38,345 bases of DNA. It comes from Gammaproteobacteria bacterium. Its GTDB lineage: Bacteria > Pseudomonadota > Gammaproteobacteria > Magnimaribacterales > Magnimaribacteraceae. Position numbers and translations under genes: made by a program. Position 1 is the first letter of the stretch, and every line of letters begins with the position of its first letter. The notes under the pieces are model-generated. The model did no database searches. It saw only the letters and a program-made list of their open reading frames with translations, and was not told the origin of the DNA. The stretch spans positions 1 through 38,345 of the forward strand of contig DQKS01000100.1 in assembly GCA_015660645.1 (NCBI GenBank), in the 5' to 3' direction. Shown here one piece after another: positions 8,264 to 16,301 of the stretch.

Positions 8264-8738
8264 CAGCTTCTTTCTCTTCGCCTATAAAAAGAATATATAT
8301 TAAATAAAGCGTAACCCCGATTGTTATATAACTATCTGCAAAGTTAAAAACATAGAAAGAGTACTCTTGATAAAATACATGAATAAAATCTACTACATGG
8401 CCTATAAATATTCTGTCTATAAGGTTACCGGCTCCTCCACAGAGGATTAAAGCTAGTGCTAAAGATTCATAAGAACTTAAATTCTTTTCCTTTATCAGAA
8501 TTCTAGCTAAGTATAATAAAACTAAGGTCACTAATCCTACTAAGACCCATCTTCCCCAGACCCCATTATCATCAAATAAGCTAAAAGCTATTCCGCTATT
8601 AAAGATCAAAGTGAGATTAAGGACAGGTAATAACTCAATAGAAGACCCTTCAATCAAAGAAGAGGTTATAAGAAATTTACTTAATTGGTCTAAGCCTACT
8701 AAAACGAAAAAAATTAAAGAAATCCTAGAAAAACTCAT
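8253..8738 (-). CDS. lspA: Lipoprotein signal peptidase
   Basis: Aspartyl protease of the inner membrane that removes signal peptides from diacylglyceryl-modified prolipoproteins. The 161 residues form four membrane helices. The catalytic pair is D117 (HVVDF) and D135 (FNFADS), 18 residues apart as in E. coli, with the conserved GGAGNLIDR stretch before them and FNSGIAFS near residues 46-53. It starts two bases after the ileS stop and overlaps ispH. BamB at 30320-31483 is one likely substrate encoded in this window. Confidence 0.97.
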   Translation of the reverse strand: MSFSRISLIFFVLVGLDQLSKFLITSSLIEGSSIELLPVLNLTLIFNSGIAFSLFDDNGVWGRWVLVGLVTLVLLYLARILIKEKNLSSYESLALALILCGGAGNLIDRIFIGHVVDFIHVFYQEYSFYVFNFADSYITIGVTLYLIYILFIGEEKEADAN

Positions 8739-8740
8739 AA

Positions 8741-11536
8741 TTAAGCATAGAGCCTAACCTCGCCCTCTCCTTCAATATTCTCAACACACCTTCCGCACAA
8801 AGAGGGATGTTTACCTATCTGACCAACTTCTTCCCGACTATGCCAACATCGTTCACATTTCTTCTCTTTTGTTTTTCGCACACCAACTCTTAGACCTTCT
8901 AACTCTGTTGCCTCCCCCTTTTCTTTAAAATCAAATACTCGAGCTTCCGAGGTTATGAACACAAATCTTAATTCATCAGAAAACTTAGATAAAACAGTTT
9001 TAATTTCAGGTGAACAAAATAAGTCTATTTCAGCATCTAAAGCTGAGCCGATGATTTCATTATTTCTTGAAGCTTCGAGCACTCTATTTACCTCAGACCT
9101 TATATTTAGAACCATGTTCCACTCCTCGTTTGTTATAGCCAGTTCCGCGGAAGAGTCACTCCATCCATTAAACCATTCAAGTAGATGTATAGAAGAAGAA
9201 TTAGGTTTATGTAACTGCCAAGCCTCTTCAGCCGTAAAGCTTAAAATAGGCGACACCCATCTAACTAAAGCTTCTAAGATAAAATATAGAGTGGTTTGAC
9301 ATGAACGTCTGGCATCTGAATTTTTTTTACTGGTATAGAGTCTATCTTTTAGGATATCTAAGTAGAAACCACCAAGTTCATTTGTGCAAAAATTATGTAT
9401 TTTTTTGAAAGCTTGGTGAAACTGATAATTATCATAATCCGAAATTATTTCATCTTGTAAGCTTTTTGTCTTTTCCAGCATCCACTTATCTAGCTGAGTC
9501 ATATTCTTTACTTCAATAGCATTCTTGTCATAATCAAAATCATTAATATTTCCTAGTAGAAATCTAATGGTGTTCCTTATTCTGCGATAAGAATCCGAAG
9601 ATCTATTAAGAATCTCATCAGATACCACCATTTCGTTTCTGTAATCTGTTGAGGCTATCCAAGACCTTAAGACATCTGCTCCCATTGAATCCCAAACTTT
9701 TTGTGGAGAAATAACATTACCAATAGATTTAGACATTTTCTTACCCTCAGCATCAACTACAAAACCATGAGTTAAAACCGATTTATATGGAGGAGTATTA
9801 TTCAAAGCAATACTAGTAAGGAGAGAAGATTGGAACCATCCACGGTGTTGATCGGAACCTTCTAAATAAAGATCAGCTGGAAATGACATCTCTTCATCAT
9901 ATAGAACGCAAGCGTGTGTAACTCCAGAATCAAACCATACATCTAAAGAATCGGTAATTTTATGGTATTGATCTGCATCACTGATTATGGTTGAACAATC
10001 CAAATCATGCCAAGCATCTATGCCATTTTGTTCTACCAGTGTAGCTACTTTTTTAATTATTTCTTTTGTATCTTGGTGTAACTCACCAGTTTCTTTATGA
10101 ACAAGAAAAGGAATCGGAACGCCCCAAGATCTCTGCCTTGATATGCACCAGTCAGGTCTATTTTCTAGCATACTGGCCATTCGGGATTTTCCCCATGAAG
10201 GTTCCCACTTAACTTTATCTATAGATTCTTGTGCTTTCTTAAGTAGATCTTTATTAGACATTCCAATAAACCACTGCGGAGTAGCCCGAAACATTAAAGG
10301 AGACTTATGCCTCCAACAATGAGGATAACTATGTTCATATTTAGCCTCAGCTAACAGAGTTTTATTTTCTCTTAACACACCAATTATCGTTTCATTGGAT
10401 TTGAATACAAACATGCCGGATACATGTTCTACATCATCCATAAACGTGCCATTGCTTTTAACTGGGCTTAAAACTTCTAAACCATTTTCTCTTGCAACAC
10501 TATAGTCTTCTAGACCATGTCCAGGAGCGGTATGAATAATTCCAGTTCCTGCTTCAGTAGTTACATGATCGCCCGTTAAGATTATAGAACCACGTTCTAA
10601 GTATGGGTGTTTGGCAATAAGCCCTTTTAAATCTTTACCAGTACAAATTCCTTTGGTTATATAGCTTGACACACCAAGTCTTTCTGTTGTTTGTCCAATT
10701 AATTCTTTGGCAATTACATAATTTGCTTTAGCTGAATTTATTTCGAGTTCAACTAAACAGTATTCAAAATCTTTATTAACTGTTAAAGCTAAATTACCAG
10801 GCAACGTCCAGGGTGTTGTGGTCCAACTAGCCACATAGGAATCCCCTTCTACTTTACTCTTAAAAATCTTATTAACTATTTCCGTTTCAATGGGAAAGGC
10901 AAAATCTATTGAATCTGAAACCTTATCCTTGTACTCAACTTCAGCTTCAGCTAATGCCGACGAACAATCCACGCACCAATGAACTGGTTTCTCACCTCTT
11001 TGTATAAACCCTTTATCAGCTATCGCTCCCAAAGATCTTATGATATTTGCTTCAAAAGCAAATTCCATGGTGACATAAGGCTTTTGCCAGTTACCAATAA
11101 TTCCTAGCCTTTTAAAATCTTTCTTCTGTATCTCAATTTGGCTAGTTGCATATTTCCTGCAGGCCTCTCTAAACTCCTCAGCACTTACTTTATGACCTAC
11201 TTTTCCAATTTTCTTTTCAACATTTAGTTCTATCGGCAGACCATGGCAATCCCAACCAGGCGTATAAGGAGCATCTTTGCCATTAAGAGTTTGCGACTTG
11301 ACGACAATATCCTTTAATACTTTATTAACTGAATGTCCTAAATGGATCTCTCCATTTGCATACGGAGGACCATCATGCAGAATAAACTTTTCGCGTCCTT
11401 TTCTGGCATCGCGAATTTGTTTATTTAAATCTATGCTTTCCCAATACTCAAGCATCTTAGGCTCACGATTAGGCAAATTAGCTTTCATAGCTAACTCTGT
11501 TTTAGGGAGATTTAAAGTGTCTTTATAGTCTGTCAT
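8741..11536 (-). CDS. ileS: Isoleucyl-tRNA synthetase
   Basis: Class I aminoacyl-tRNA synthetase that charges tRNA-Ile. The 931 residues are the normal bacterial length. Visible in order are the HIGH-type motif HLGH (65-68, after DGPPYANGEI), the CP1 editing domain (about 190-390, with TTPWTLPGN and GTGIIHTAPGHGLEDY), KMSKS at 600-604, the anticodon-binding region, and a C-terminal zinc finger with C894, C897, C914 and C917. The zinc-finger form with this editing domain is the typical bacterial type. It lies between ribF (17-base gap) and lspA (two-base gap). Confidence 0.98.
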   Translation of the reverse strand: MTDYKDTLNLPKTELAMKANLPNREPKMLEYWESIDLNKQIRDARKGREKFILHDGPPYANGEIHLGHSVNKVLKDIVVKSQTLNGKDAPYTPGWDCHGLPIELNVEKKIGKVGHKVSAEEFREACRKYATSQIEIQKKDFKRLGIIGNWQKPYVTMEFAFEANIIRSLGAIADKGFIQRGEKPVHWCVDCSSALAEAEVEYKDKVSDSIDFAFPIETEIVNKIFKSKVEGDSYVASWTTTPWTLPGNLALTVNKDFEYCLVELEINSAKANYVIAKELIGQTTERLGVSSYITKGICTGKDLKGLIAKHPYLERGSIILTGDHVTTEAGTGIIHTAPGHGLEDYSVARENGLEVLSPVKSNGTFMDDVEHVSGMFVFKSNETIIGVLRENKTLLAEAKYEHSYPHCWRHKSPLMFRATPQWFIGMSNKDLLKKAQESIDKVKWEPSWGKSRMASMLENRPDWCISRQRSWGVPIPFLVHKETGELHQDTKEIIKKVATLVEQNGIDAWHDLDCSTIISDADQYHKITDSLDVWFDSGVTHACVLYDEEMSFPADLYLEGSDQHRGWFQSSLLTSIALNNTPPYKSVLTHGFVVDAEGKKMSKSIGNVISPQKVWDSMGADVLRSWIASTDYRNEMVVSDEILNRSSDSYRRIRNTIRFLLGNINDFDYDKNAIEVKNMTQLDKWMLEKTKSLQDEIISDYDNYQFHQAFKKIHNFCTNELGGFYLDILKDRLYTSKKNSDARRSCQTTLYFILEALVRWVSPILSFTAEEAWQLHKPNSSSIHLLEWFNGWSDSSAELAITNEEWNMVLNIRSEVNRVLEASRNNEIIGSALDAEIDLFCSPEIKTVLSKFSDELRFVFITSEARVFDFKEKGEATELEGLRVGVRKTKEKKCERCWHSREEVGQIGKHPSLCGRCVENIEGEGEVRLYA

Positions 11537-11553
11537 AGTCTATTTTTGGCACT

Positions 11554-12501
11554 TTAACCGAAATAAGCTTTAGCTGTTGAAATATCTTTAATAATTTGCT
11601 CTTTTAAAGATTCTAATCCATCAAATTTCTTTTCATCTCTTACTTTCTTACAGAATTCAACCTTTAGCCTTTTAGAATAAATATTCTCTGAAAAGTTTAA
11701 AAGATGTACTTCTAAAACTGGATGATTGCCACCCACAGTAGGTCTAATCCCCATATTAGCAATACCTCCGTAGTCCTTGCCTTCAAGAGTTACTTTTACA
11801 ATGTAAACACCTGCGAAAGGTAGTTTATTTTTTGGAAGCCATAAGTTTGCTGTTGGAATACCTAATTTAACTCCTAGTTGTTGTCCATAGACAACCTTAC
11901 CAGTATAACTATAAGGTCTTCCGAGGAGTCTCTCTGCTTCTTTAAAATTATTATTTGAAAGAGCTTCTCTAATCCTAGAACTACTAACTCTAAGTCCATC
12001 TATTAAGAAGGTTTCTGTATTATCTACAGCAATATTATTATTAATACCCCATTCTTTTAGAAGTTCGAAATCACCTTCTCGGTTTGCTCCAAATCTAAAA
12101 TCATCTCCTATTACTAATTTCTTTATTCCCAATTGAAGAAGGATTTGATTCATAAAAATCTCTGGTGTCATTAATCTTAACTGAGAATTAAATTTTAGAA
12201 AAAAGGCGTAATCTACTCCTAGCTCACTTAATTTTAAGAATTTCTCGGACCACGGAGATATTCTAGGCGGTTTTAATGAATCCTTTTCTAAAACTTCTGC
12301 AAAGAATTCTTTTGCATGAGGTTCAGTAAAGATAACCATCTTAGACCAGTTGTTTTCTAAAGCCTCTTTTTCCATTTTCTTAAGAATTTCTTGATGACCT
12401 AAATGTAACCCATCAAAATTTCCTATAGTAGCGATTGAAGATACACCTGGATTACGAGCTCTAAATAAACTTATATTTTTTCTTCCTCTAATCAAATACA
12501 T
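11554..12501 (-). CDS. ribF: Bifunctional riboflavin kinase / FAD synthetase
   Basis: Makes FMN from riboflavin and FAD from FMN. The 315 residues contain an N-terminal nucleotidyltransferase domain (about 15-180) with TIGNFDGLHLGHQEIL, including the HxGH nucleotide site, and IGDDFRFGANREGD, followed by the riboflavin kinase domain (about 185-310) with GKVVYGQQLGVKLGIPTANL and YGGIANMGIRPT. It starts two bases after the murJ stop and precedes ileS, as in many gammaproteobacteria. FAD from this enzyme is needed by SdhA encoded in the same window. Confidence 0.97.
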   Translation of the reverse strand: MYLIRGRKNISLFRARNPGVSSIATIGNFDGLHLGHQEILKKMEKEALENNWSKMVIFTEPHAKEFFAEVLEKDSLKPPRISPWSEKFLKLSELGVDYAFFLKFNSQLRLMTPEIFMNQILLQLGIKKLVIGDDFRFGANREGDFELLKEWGINNNIAVDNTETFLIDGLRVSSSRIREALSNNNFKEAERLLGRPYSYTGKVVYGQQLGVKLGIPTANLWLPKNKLPFAGVYIVKVTLEGKDYGGIANMGIRPTVGGNHPVLEVHLLNFSENIYSKRLKVEFCKKVRDEKKFDGLESLKEQIIKDISTAKAYFG

Positions 12502-12503
12502 AA

Positions 12504-14078
12504 TTAATTTCTTAAATCTTTAGCCCGTATACCCGAAACCCAGAGAGCAAGAAAATAAGCTGTAATACCAGACACCAAGATAAGCATTAGCCTTGAGAAG
12601 CGCTCAATTTCATCATAGTTTCTCCATACTTCTACCTCACTATTAATAAAACTAACGGTTAAATACAACATTAAGGAAGCAAAAATTAATCTTATTAAGA
12701 ATAAAAACCAACCTTTTTCAAAGTTATATATTCTTTCTCTTCTTAAGAGATATAGCAAAGAAAATATAGTAAAGAAAGCTGATATAGAACTAGCAAGTGC
12801 TAATCCAACATGATTAAAACCTAAATGAAAACCTAGTAACCAAGCAAGAAATGCATTTAAGACCATTGAAAATAAAGCTACATAAACAGGTTTTTTTGGT
12901 TGTTGCCTAGCAAAAAACCCTGGTATCAGTACCTTAATCAACATAAAAGCTAGTAAACCGAGGGAAAGAGCTACAAGGCTTAATGAAGCATTTTTTGAGT
13001 CAATTGCCATGAATTCCCCTCTCTCAAAGAGGGTAATTATTATAGGCTCAGACAGCATAATTAAACCAATTACTGCCGGTAAACCTACTAGGAGTATTAG
13101 CCTAATAGACCAATCCAAAGTTTTTGAAAAATCTTCCTTACTTCCAAGACTATGTAAAGACGATAATTTTGGAAGAATAACAGTCCCAATGGCTATAGCA
13201 AATATTCCAAGTGGTAGTTGCATTAAACGATCAGATACATAAAGCCAACTTGGACTTCCTGTGGGAAGAAGAGAAGCTAATATAGTATCAACAAGCATGT
13301 TGAGCTGACTAACACCTCCTGCAATGATCCCAGGAACCATTAAAAACATAACCCTTTTAACTCCTGGATGCTGAAGATTTAAATGAAATCTTGGTAAGAG
13401 GCCTAATTTTATTAAAGGCTTGATCTGTATTAAAACTTGGATACATCCCGCAGTAAAAACACCCCAAGCTATCGCATATATAGGAACCTCTTGAGAAGGT
13501 GCAATCCAAATTGCTACCACTACTAAAGTAAGGTTATAAAATAGAGGAGTTAGAGCAGGCAAAGAAAACCTTTCATAAGTATTCATTATGGAACCAGACA
13601 AAGCCACCAACGATACGAAAAATAAATAAGGAAAAGTGATTTGCAGTATGTCTATAGCTAAAGTTTTCTTTAGCGGTTCTAAGTAAAAACCAGGAGCAAA
13701 AACCATAACAAATATGGGCGCTGCTAAGAAAGCAATTGTAGTAACTAGCAATAAAACAACACTTAAAGAAGCAAAGGTATGATTTATTAGATCTTTTACC
13801 TCTTTTTCTGATTTATTTTGTTTGTACTCGGAAAGAATAGGAACGAAAGCCTGATTAAAAGCACCTTCGGCAAATAATCTTCTGAAGACACTGGGTATCT
13901 TCATGATAACTACAAATGCATCTAGAGCTACTCCTGCTCCCAAGAGGCCTGTAAGGACGACATCCCTTACCAGCCCTAAAATTCTTGAAACAAAAGTCCA
14001 AAAACTAACTAAACCGCTGCTTGCTAGTAGTTTAATAGATTTTTTAGGTAGATTGTTCTTGTTACTGTTTGAATTCAG
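12504..14078 (-). CDS. murJ: Lipid II flippase MurJ (probable CTG start)
   Basis: Polytopic inner-membrane protein of the MOP superfamily that flips lipid II for peptidoglycan synthesis. The first ATG/GTG/TTG in frame is TTG at 13943, but starting there would remove conserved first-helix sequence that is present upstream in the same open frame: [14 protein letters not shown], then SRILGLVRD, with the arginines known to matter in E. coli MurJ. The frame stays open back to a TGA at 14084-14082. The only plausible start is CTG at 14078-14076, which overlaps the msrB stop as CTGA and has GAAGAGG seven bases upstream. That gives 524 residues, near the usual 510. Downstream the [15 protein letters not shown] motif is clear. 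Identity is certain; the start is inference. Confidence 0.93.
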   Translation of the reverse strand: MNSNSNKNNLPKKSIKLLASSGLVSFWTFVSRILGLVRDVVLTGLLGAGVALDAFVVIMKIPSVFRRLFAEGAFNQAFVPILSEYKQNKSEKEVKDLINHTFASLSVVLLLVTTIAFLAAPIFVMVFAPGFYLEPLKKTLAIDILQITFPYLFFVSLVALSGSIMNTYERFSLPALTPLFYNLTLVVVAIWIAPSQEVPIYAIAWGVFTAGCIQVLIQIKPLIKLGLLPRFHLNLQHPGVKRVMFLMVPGIIAGGVSQLNMLVDTILASLLPTGSPSWLYVSDRLMQLPLGIFAIAIGTVILPKLSSLHSLGSKEDFSKTLDWSIRLILLVGLPAVIGLIMLSEPIIITLFERGEFMAIDSKNASLSLVALSLGLLAFMLIKVLIPGFFARQQPKKPVYVALFSMVLNAFLAWLLGFHLGFNHVGLALASSISAFFTIFSLLYLLRRERIYNFEKGWFLFLIRLIFASLMLYLTVSFINSEVEVWRNYDEIERFSRLMLILVSGITAYFLALWVSGIRAKDLRN

Positions 14079-14491
14079 TCTTCAGCCTCTTCATTATCAT
14101 CAGATGGTATTAAATCTAAAGATACTGAATTTATACAGTATCTAAGTCCAGTAGGCTGAGGTCCGTCTGGAAATACATGACCTAAATGAGCTTCACATTC
14201 ACTGCAATGCACTTCTGTTCTTAACATTCCAGCCGAGGAATCCTCCTCAGTATCAACACTTGAATCTGAGGAAGGCTCCCAAAAACTTGGCCAACCAGAT
14301 CCTGAATCATATTTAGTATCAGAACTAAAAAGTTCACTATTGCAAACAACACAATGATATTTACCGGAAGTTTTTACCCCATCGTATTGACCTGAAAAAG
14401 CGGGCTCTGTACCTTTATTTTGCGTTACGTAATACTCTTCTGGTGTTAATTGTTCTTTCAGTTCTTCTGACTTATCTTTTTCTTCAATCAT
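14075..14491 (-). CDS. msrB: Peptide methionine-R-sulfoxide reductase MsrB
   Basis: Reduces the R form of methionine sulfoxide in proteins, a repair step after oxidative damage. The 138 residues have no signal peptide. Structural zinc ligands C47, C50, C96 and C99 (HCVVC and [11 protein letters not shown]) and the catalytic C119 ([11 protein letters not shown]) are all present, with SGSGWPSFW at 63-71. The acidic N- and C-terminal tails (residues 1-15 and 130-138) are extra to the core domain. Its stop codon overlaps the proposed CTG start of murJ; the desaturase gene ends three bases before its start. Confidence 0.96.
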   Translation of the reverse strand: MIEEKDKSEELKEQLTPEEYYVTQNKGTEPAFSGQYDGVKTSGKYHCVVCNSELFSSDTKYDSGSGWPSFWEPSSDSSVDTEEDSSAGMLRTEVHCSECEAHLGHVFPDGPQPTGLRYCINSVSLDLIPSDDNEEAED

Positions 14492-14494
14492 TAT

Positions 14495-15421
14495 TTATCT
14501 ACCTGTTGCTTTTCTTAAAACCGACCTATAAGAACTTTCTATACACATCTTATCAGCATAGCCTTCATCTAAAAGCATCTTGTGTGCTTTAGGAAGATTG
14601 TACCAAGGGCATCGAATAAAAAGATGGTGTTCCAAATGATAATTGACATTAAGAGGTACCATAAAATATTTCATTAACAGAGATGCTTTGGTAGTTCTGG
14701 TGTTATTAAAGTCATTATCGCCAGGCGTCACTGCGTGCTCTGCAATATTTCTTATTCTTATAATTAAACTGTAATAAGTAAGTGAGGGAAGCCACCAAAG
14801 TAAGAAGAACAAAGACCAATGGGCTAATAACGAAAGAAGAAGAAAAATAATTAAATTAGATATAAAAAAACCATGAATTTTATGCCAAATCTTAGTTAAA
14901 CCTTCTCTGTAGTTATCTGATTTAGTTTTAAATATGGAAGCTAAAGTATTACCGTATCGCCTCAAACCAGTAATACCCAATAAATCTCTTAGCACTTTCC
15001 GAGCAAAACTTAACTTCGTAATTGGAAAAGGAGCACTCAAAGATAAATCTGGATCTTGCTCCGTTTCAGTAAACCTATGATGCGTAAGGTGATAAGGTCT
15101 ATAAACTCTATTATCTTGAAAAATAGGATATGCACATAACCATTGACTGGCCCAATCGTTTATTTTTTGATTTGAAAAAAGTAAATTATGAGCTCCTTCA
15201 TGAACTAAAACAGCGAGCGCAAACTGCCTACTGCCAATAATAATCAGAGCCATTAGAAAAGTTGCCCAGTGTGGAAATATATAAAAAAGGGCTATCGCTA
15301 TAACAATTTGCGACCAATTAGAAACAATTGAAACTACATTCTTCCAATCTTTCTTTTCCTTTAATGCAACTATCTGTTCCCTGCTAAGGATCTCAGAAGG
15401 CTTCATATTTACGTACGCCAT
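14495..15421 (-). CDS. Membrane fatty acid desaturase family protein
   Basis: Di-iron membrane enzyme family that introduces double bonds or hydroxyls into acyl chains. The 308 residues show three histidine boxes: HEGAH at 74-78, HLTHH at 111-115 and HLEHH at 262-266, plus H229 in RNIAEH, with two pairs of hydrophobic helices between them (about 36-72 and 186-222). The layout fits the fatty acid/sphingolipid desaturase family; the substrate and bond position cannot be read from the sequence. It is followed closely by msrB. A role in keeping membranes fluid is plausible but inferred. Confidence 0.85.
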   Translation of the reverse strand: MAYVNMKPSEILSREQIVALKEKKDWKNVVSIVSNWSQIVIAIALFYIFPHWATFLMALIIIGSRQFALAVLVHEGAHNLLFSNQKINDWASQWLCAYPIFQDNRVYRPYHLTHHRFTETEQDPDLSLSAPFPITKLSFARKVLRDLLGITGLRRYGNTLASIFKTKSDNYREGLTKIWHKIHGFFISNLIIFLLLSLLAHWSLFFLLWWLPSLTYYSLIIRIRNIAEHAVTPGDNDFNNTRTTKASLLMKYFMVPLNVNYHLEHHLFIRCPWYNLPKAHKMLLDEGYADKMCIESSYRSVLRKATGR

Positions 15422-15464
15422 TAAAAGATTATATCTGAGAGATCCAAATGTTTAAAATTTGAAC

Positions 15465-15499
15465 AAAAAAAAACGGCCCGTTTTAGGCCGTCTTTTTTT
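15465..15499 (-). terminator. Intrinsic terminator after the acetyltransferase gene
   Basis: A stem ACGGCC (15473-15478) pairs with GGCCGT (15486-15491) around a seven-base loop. It is flanked by an A run (15465-15473) and a T run (15493-15499), so it can act on either strand. On the minus strand it lies about 60 bases beyond the acetyltransferase stop and ahead of the desaturase, separating the two. It is the only strong intrinsic terminator I see in the window. Confidence 0.85.
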
Positions 15500-15548
15500 A
15501 GTTGTTTTATTCAGCAAGAACTTTTTTAAAGAAAAAGAGGTAATTTTT

Positions 15549-16196
15549 TCATTGCATTTTTGTAGGCAATAGAATGCTTCTTAGCCAGCCAAAGATCGAA
15601 TTATTTGCCAAATCAATTCTGTCAAGATGATCGTACAAGTCTTCCAATGCTTGAGGGTCCTTAAATAAATCAATCCTAGTAAAAGCTTCTTCATCCTTAT
15701 CAAGTTCTTTAATTACCTTTGCTGGATTACCTCCGACAATGACATTTTCTGGTACATCTTTTACAACAACTGCTCCTGCTGCAACAATACTATTCTCACC
15801 AATGGTTACGCCCTTACCAACTACTGCTCGATCACCTACCCAGACATTATCTTTCAATTCAATTGGTTTTGTTGTGCCTACGGGTGCTGCTCTATTGTAA
15901 ATACCATGCCAATCCGCATCAGAAACATAAGCACTATTAGCAAACATACAACCATCGCCAATAGTAATCTTTGAAGCGGCAGCAATTCTGACTCCTGGAG
16001 TTAATAAACAATAATCCCCGATCTCAATAACGCCATCAAATTCGCCTAGATTCCATGTAGTTAGGTGAATATTATTATCAGAAGAAGCTACAAGAGTTGA
16101 GCATTTACCCACATTAACTCTTGTCCCAAAGATATCTATGTACCTTGCCCCCATAACCGTAGGCCTTTCACCTAAGTTCTCAAACTGCGGAGCCAC
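15549..16196 (-). CDS. Hexapeptide-repeat acetyltransferase/acyltransferase (5' end disrupted)
   Basis: Left-handed beta-helix transferase of the LbH/maltose O-acetyltransferase-like group. The 215 residues from GTG at 16196 contain hexapeptide turns between about 55 and 165 (IEIGDYCLLTPGVRI, ITIGDGCMFANS, VWVGDRAVVGKGVTIGENS, IVAAGAVVVKDVPENVIVGGNPAKVI), with the likely catalytic His in SDADWHGIY. A helical C-terminal tail follows. GTG is the only canonical start, but the frame upstream (to 16283) reads RRDNRPYWLKK and more, resembling relatives' N-termini, and is closed by an in-frame TAA five codons after an ATG. The gene may be damaged or use a non-standard start. The acceptor is unknown; a sugar or lipid in the envelope is likely. 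Confidence 0.8.
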   Translation of the reverse strand: MAPQFENLGERPTVMGARYIDIFGTRVNVGKCSTLVASSDNNIHLTTWNLGEFDGVIEIGDYCLLTPGVRIAAASKITIGDGCMFANSAYVSDADWHGIYNRAAPVGTTKPIELKDNVWVGDRAVVGKGVTIGENSIVAAGAVVVKDVPENVIVGGNPAKVIKELDKDEEAFTRIDLFKDPQALEDLYDHLDRIDLANNSIFGWLRSILLPTKMQ

Positions 16197-16301
16197 ATAA
16201 AGATCTACATAGAGCCTTACTAGTCTAGCAGTTAATTTTTTTAGCCAATAAGGTCTGTTGTCTCTTCTGATAATTTCTCTCGTTTAGTTATAAGTTGACA
16301 T
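16197..16301 (-). other. Open upstream extension of the acetyltransferase frame, with in-frame stop
   Basis: Reading the acetyltransferase frame upstream of its GTG gives 29 further sense codons (REIIRRDNRPYWLKKL, then TARLVRLYVDLY) before TAA at 16286-16284. Five codons beyond that stop is an in-frame ATG at 16301-16299. The extension is basic and amphipathic, as expected of the N-terminal helix in this transferase family. Possible readings are a nonsense mutation, a non-ATG start (ATT at 16274 or ATC at 16271, behind GAGAG), or a sequence error. The stretch also overlaps the divergent promoter region of the MATE gene. Confidence 0.55.

Noticed and set aside
13941-13943. TTG at 13943 as the start of murJ
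   Set aside because: It would remove the conserved first membrane helix that is still encoded in frame upstream.
16295-16300. Consensus -35 TTGACA upstream of the MATE gene
   Set aside because: At 15-19 bases downstream there is no -10-like hexamer; the match is probably chance.
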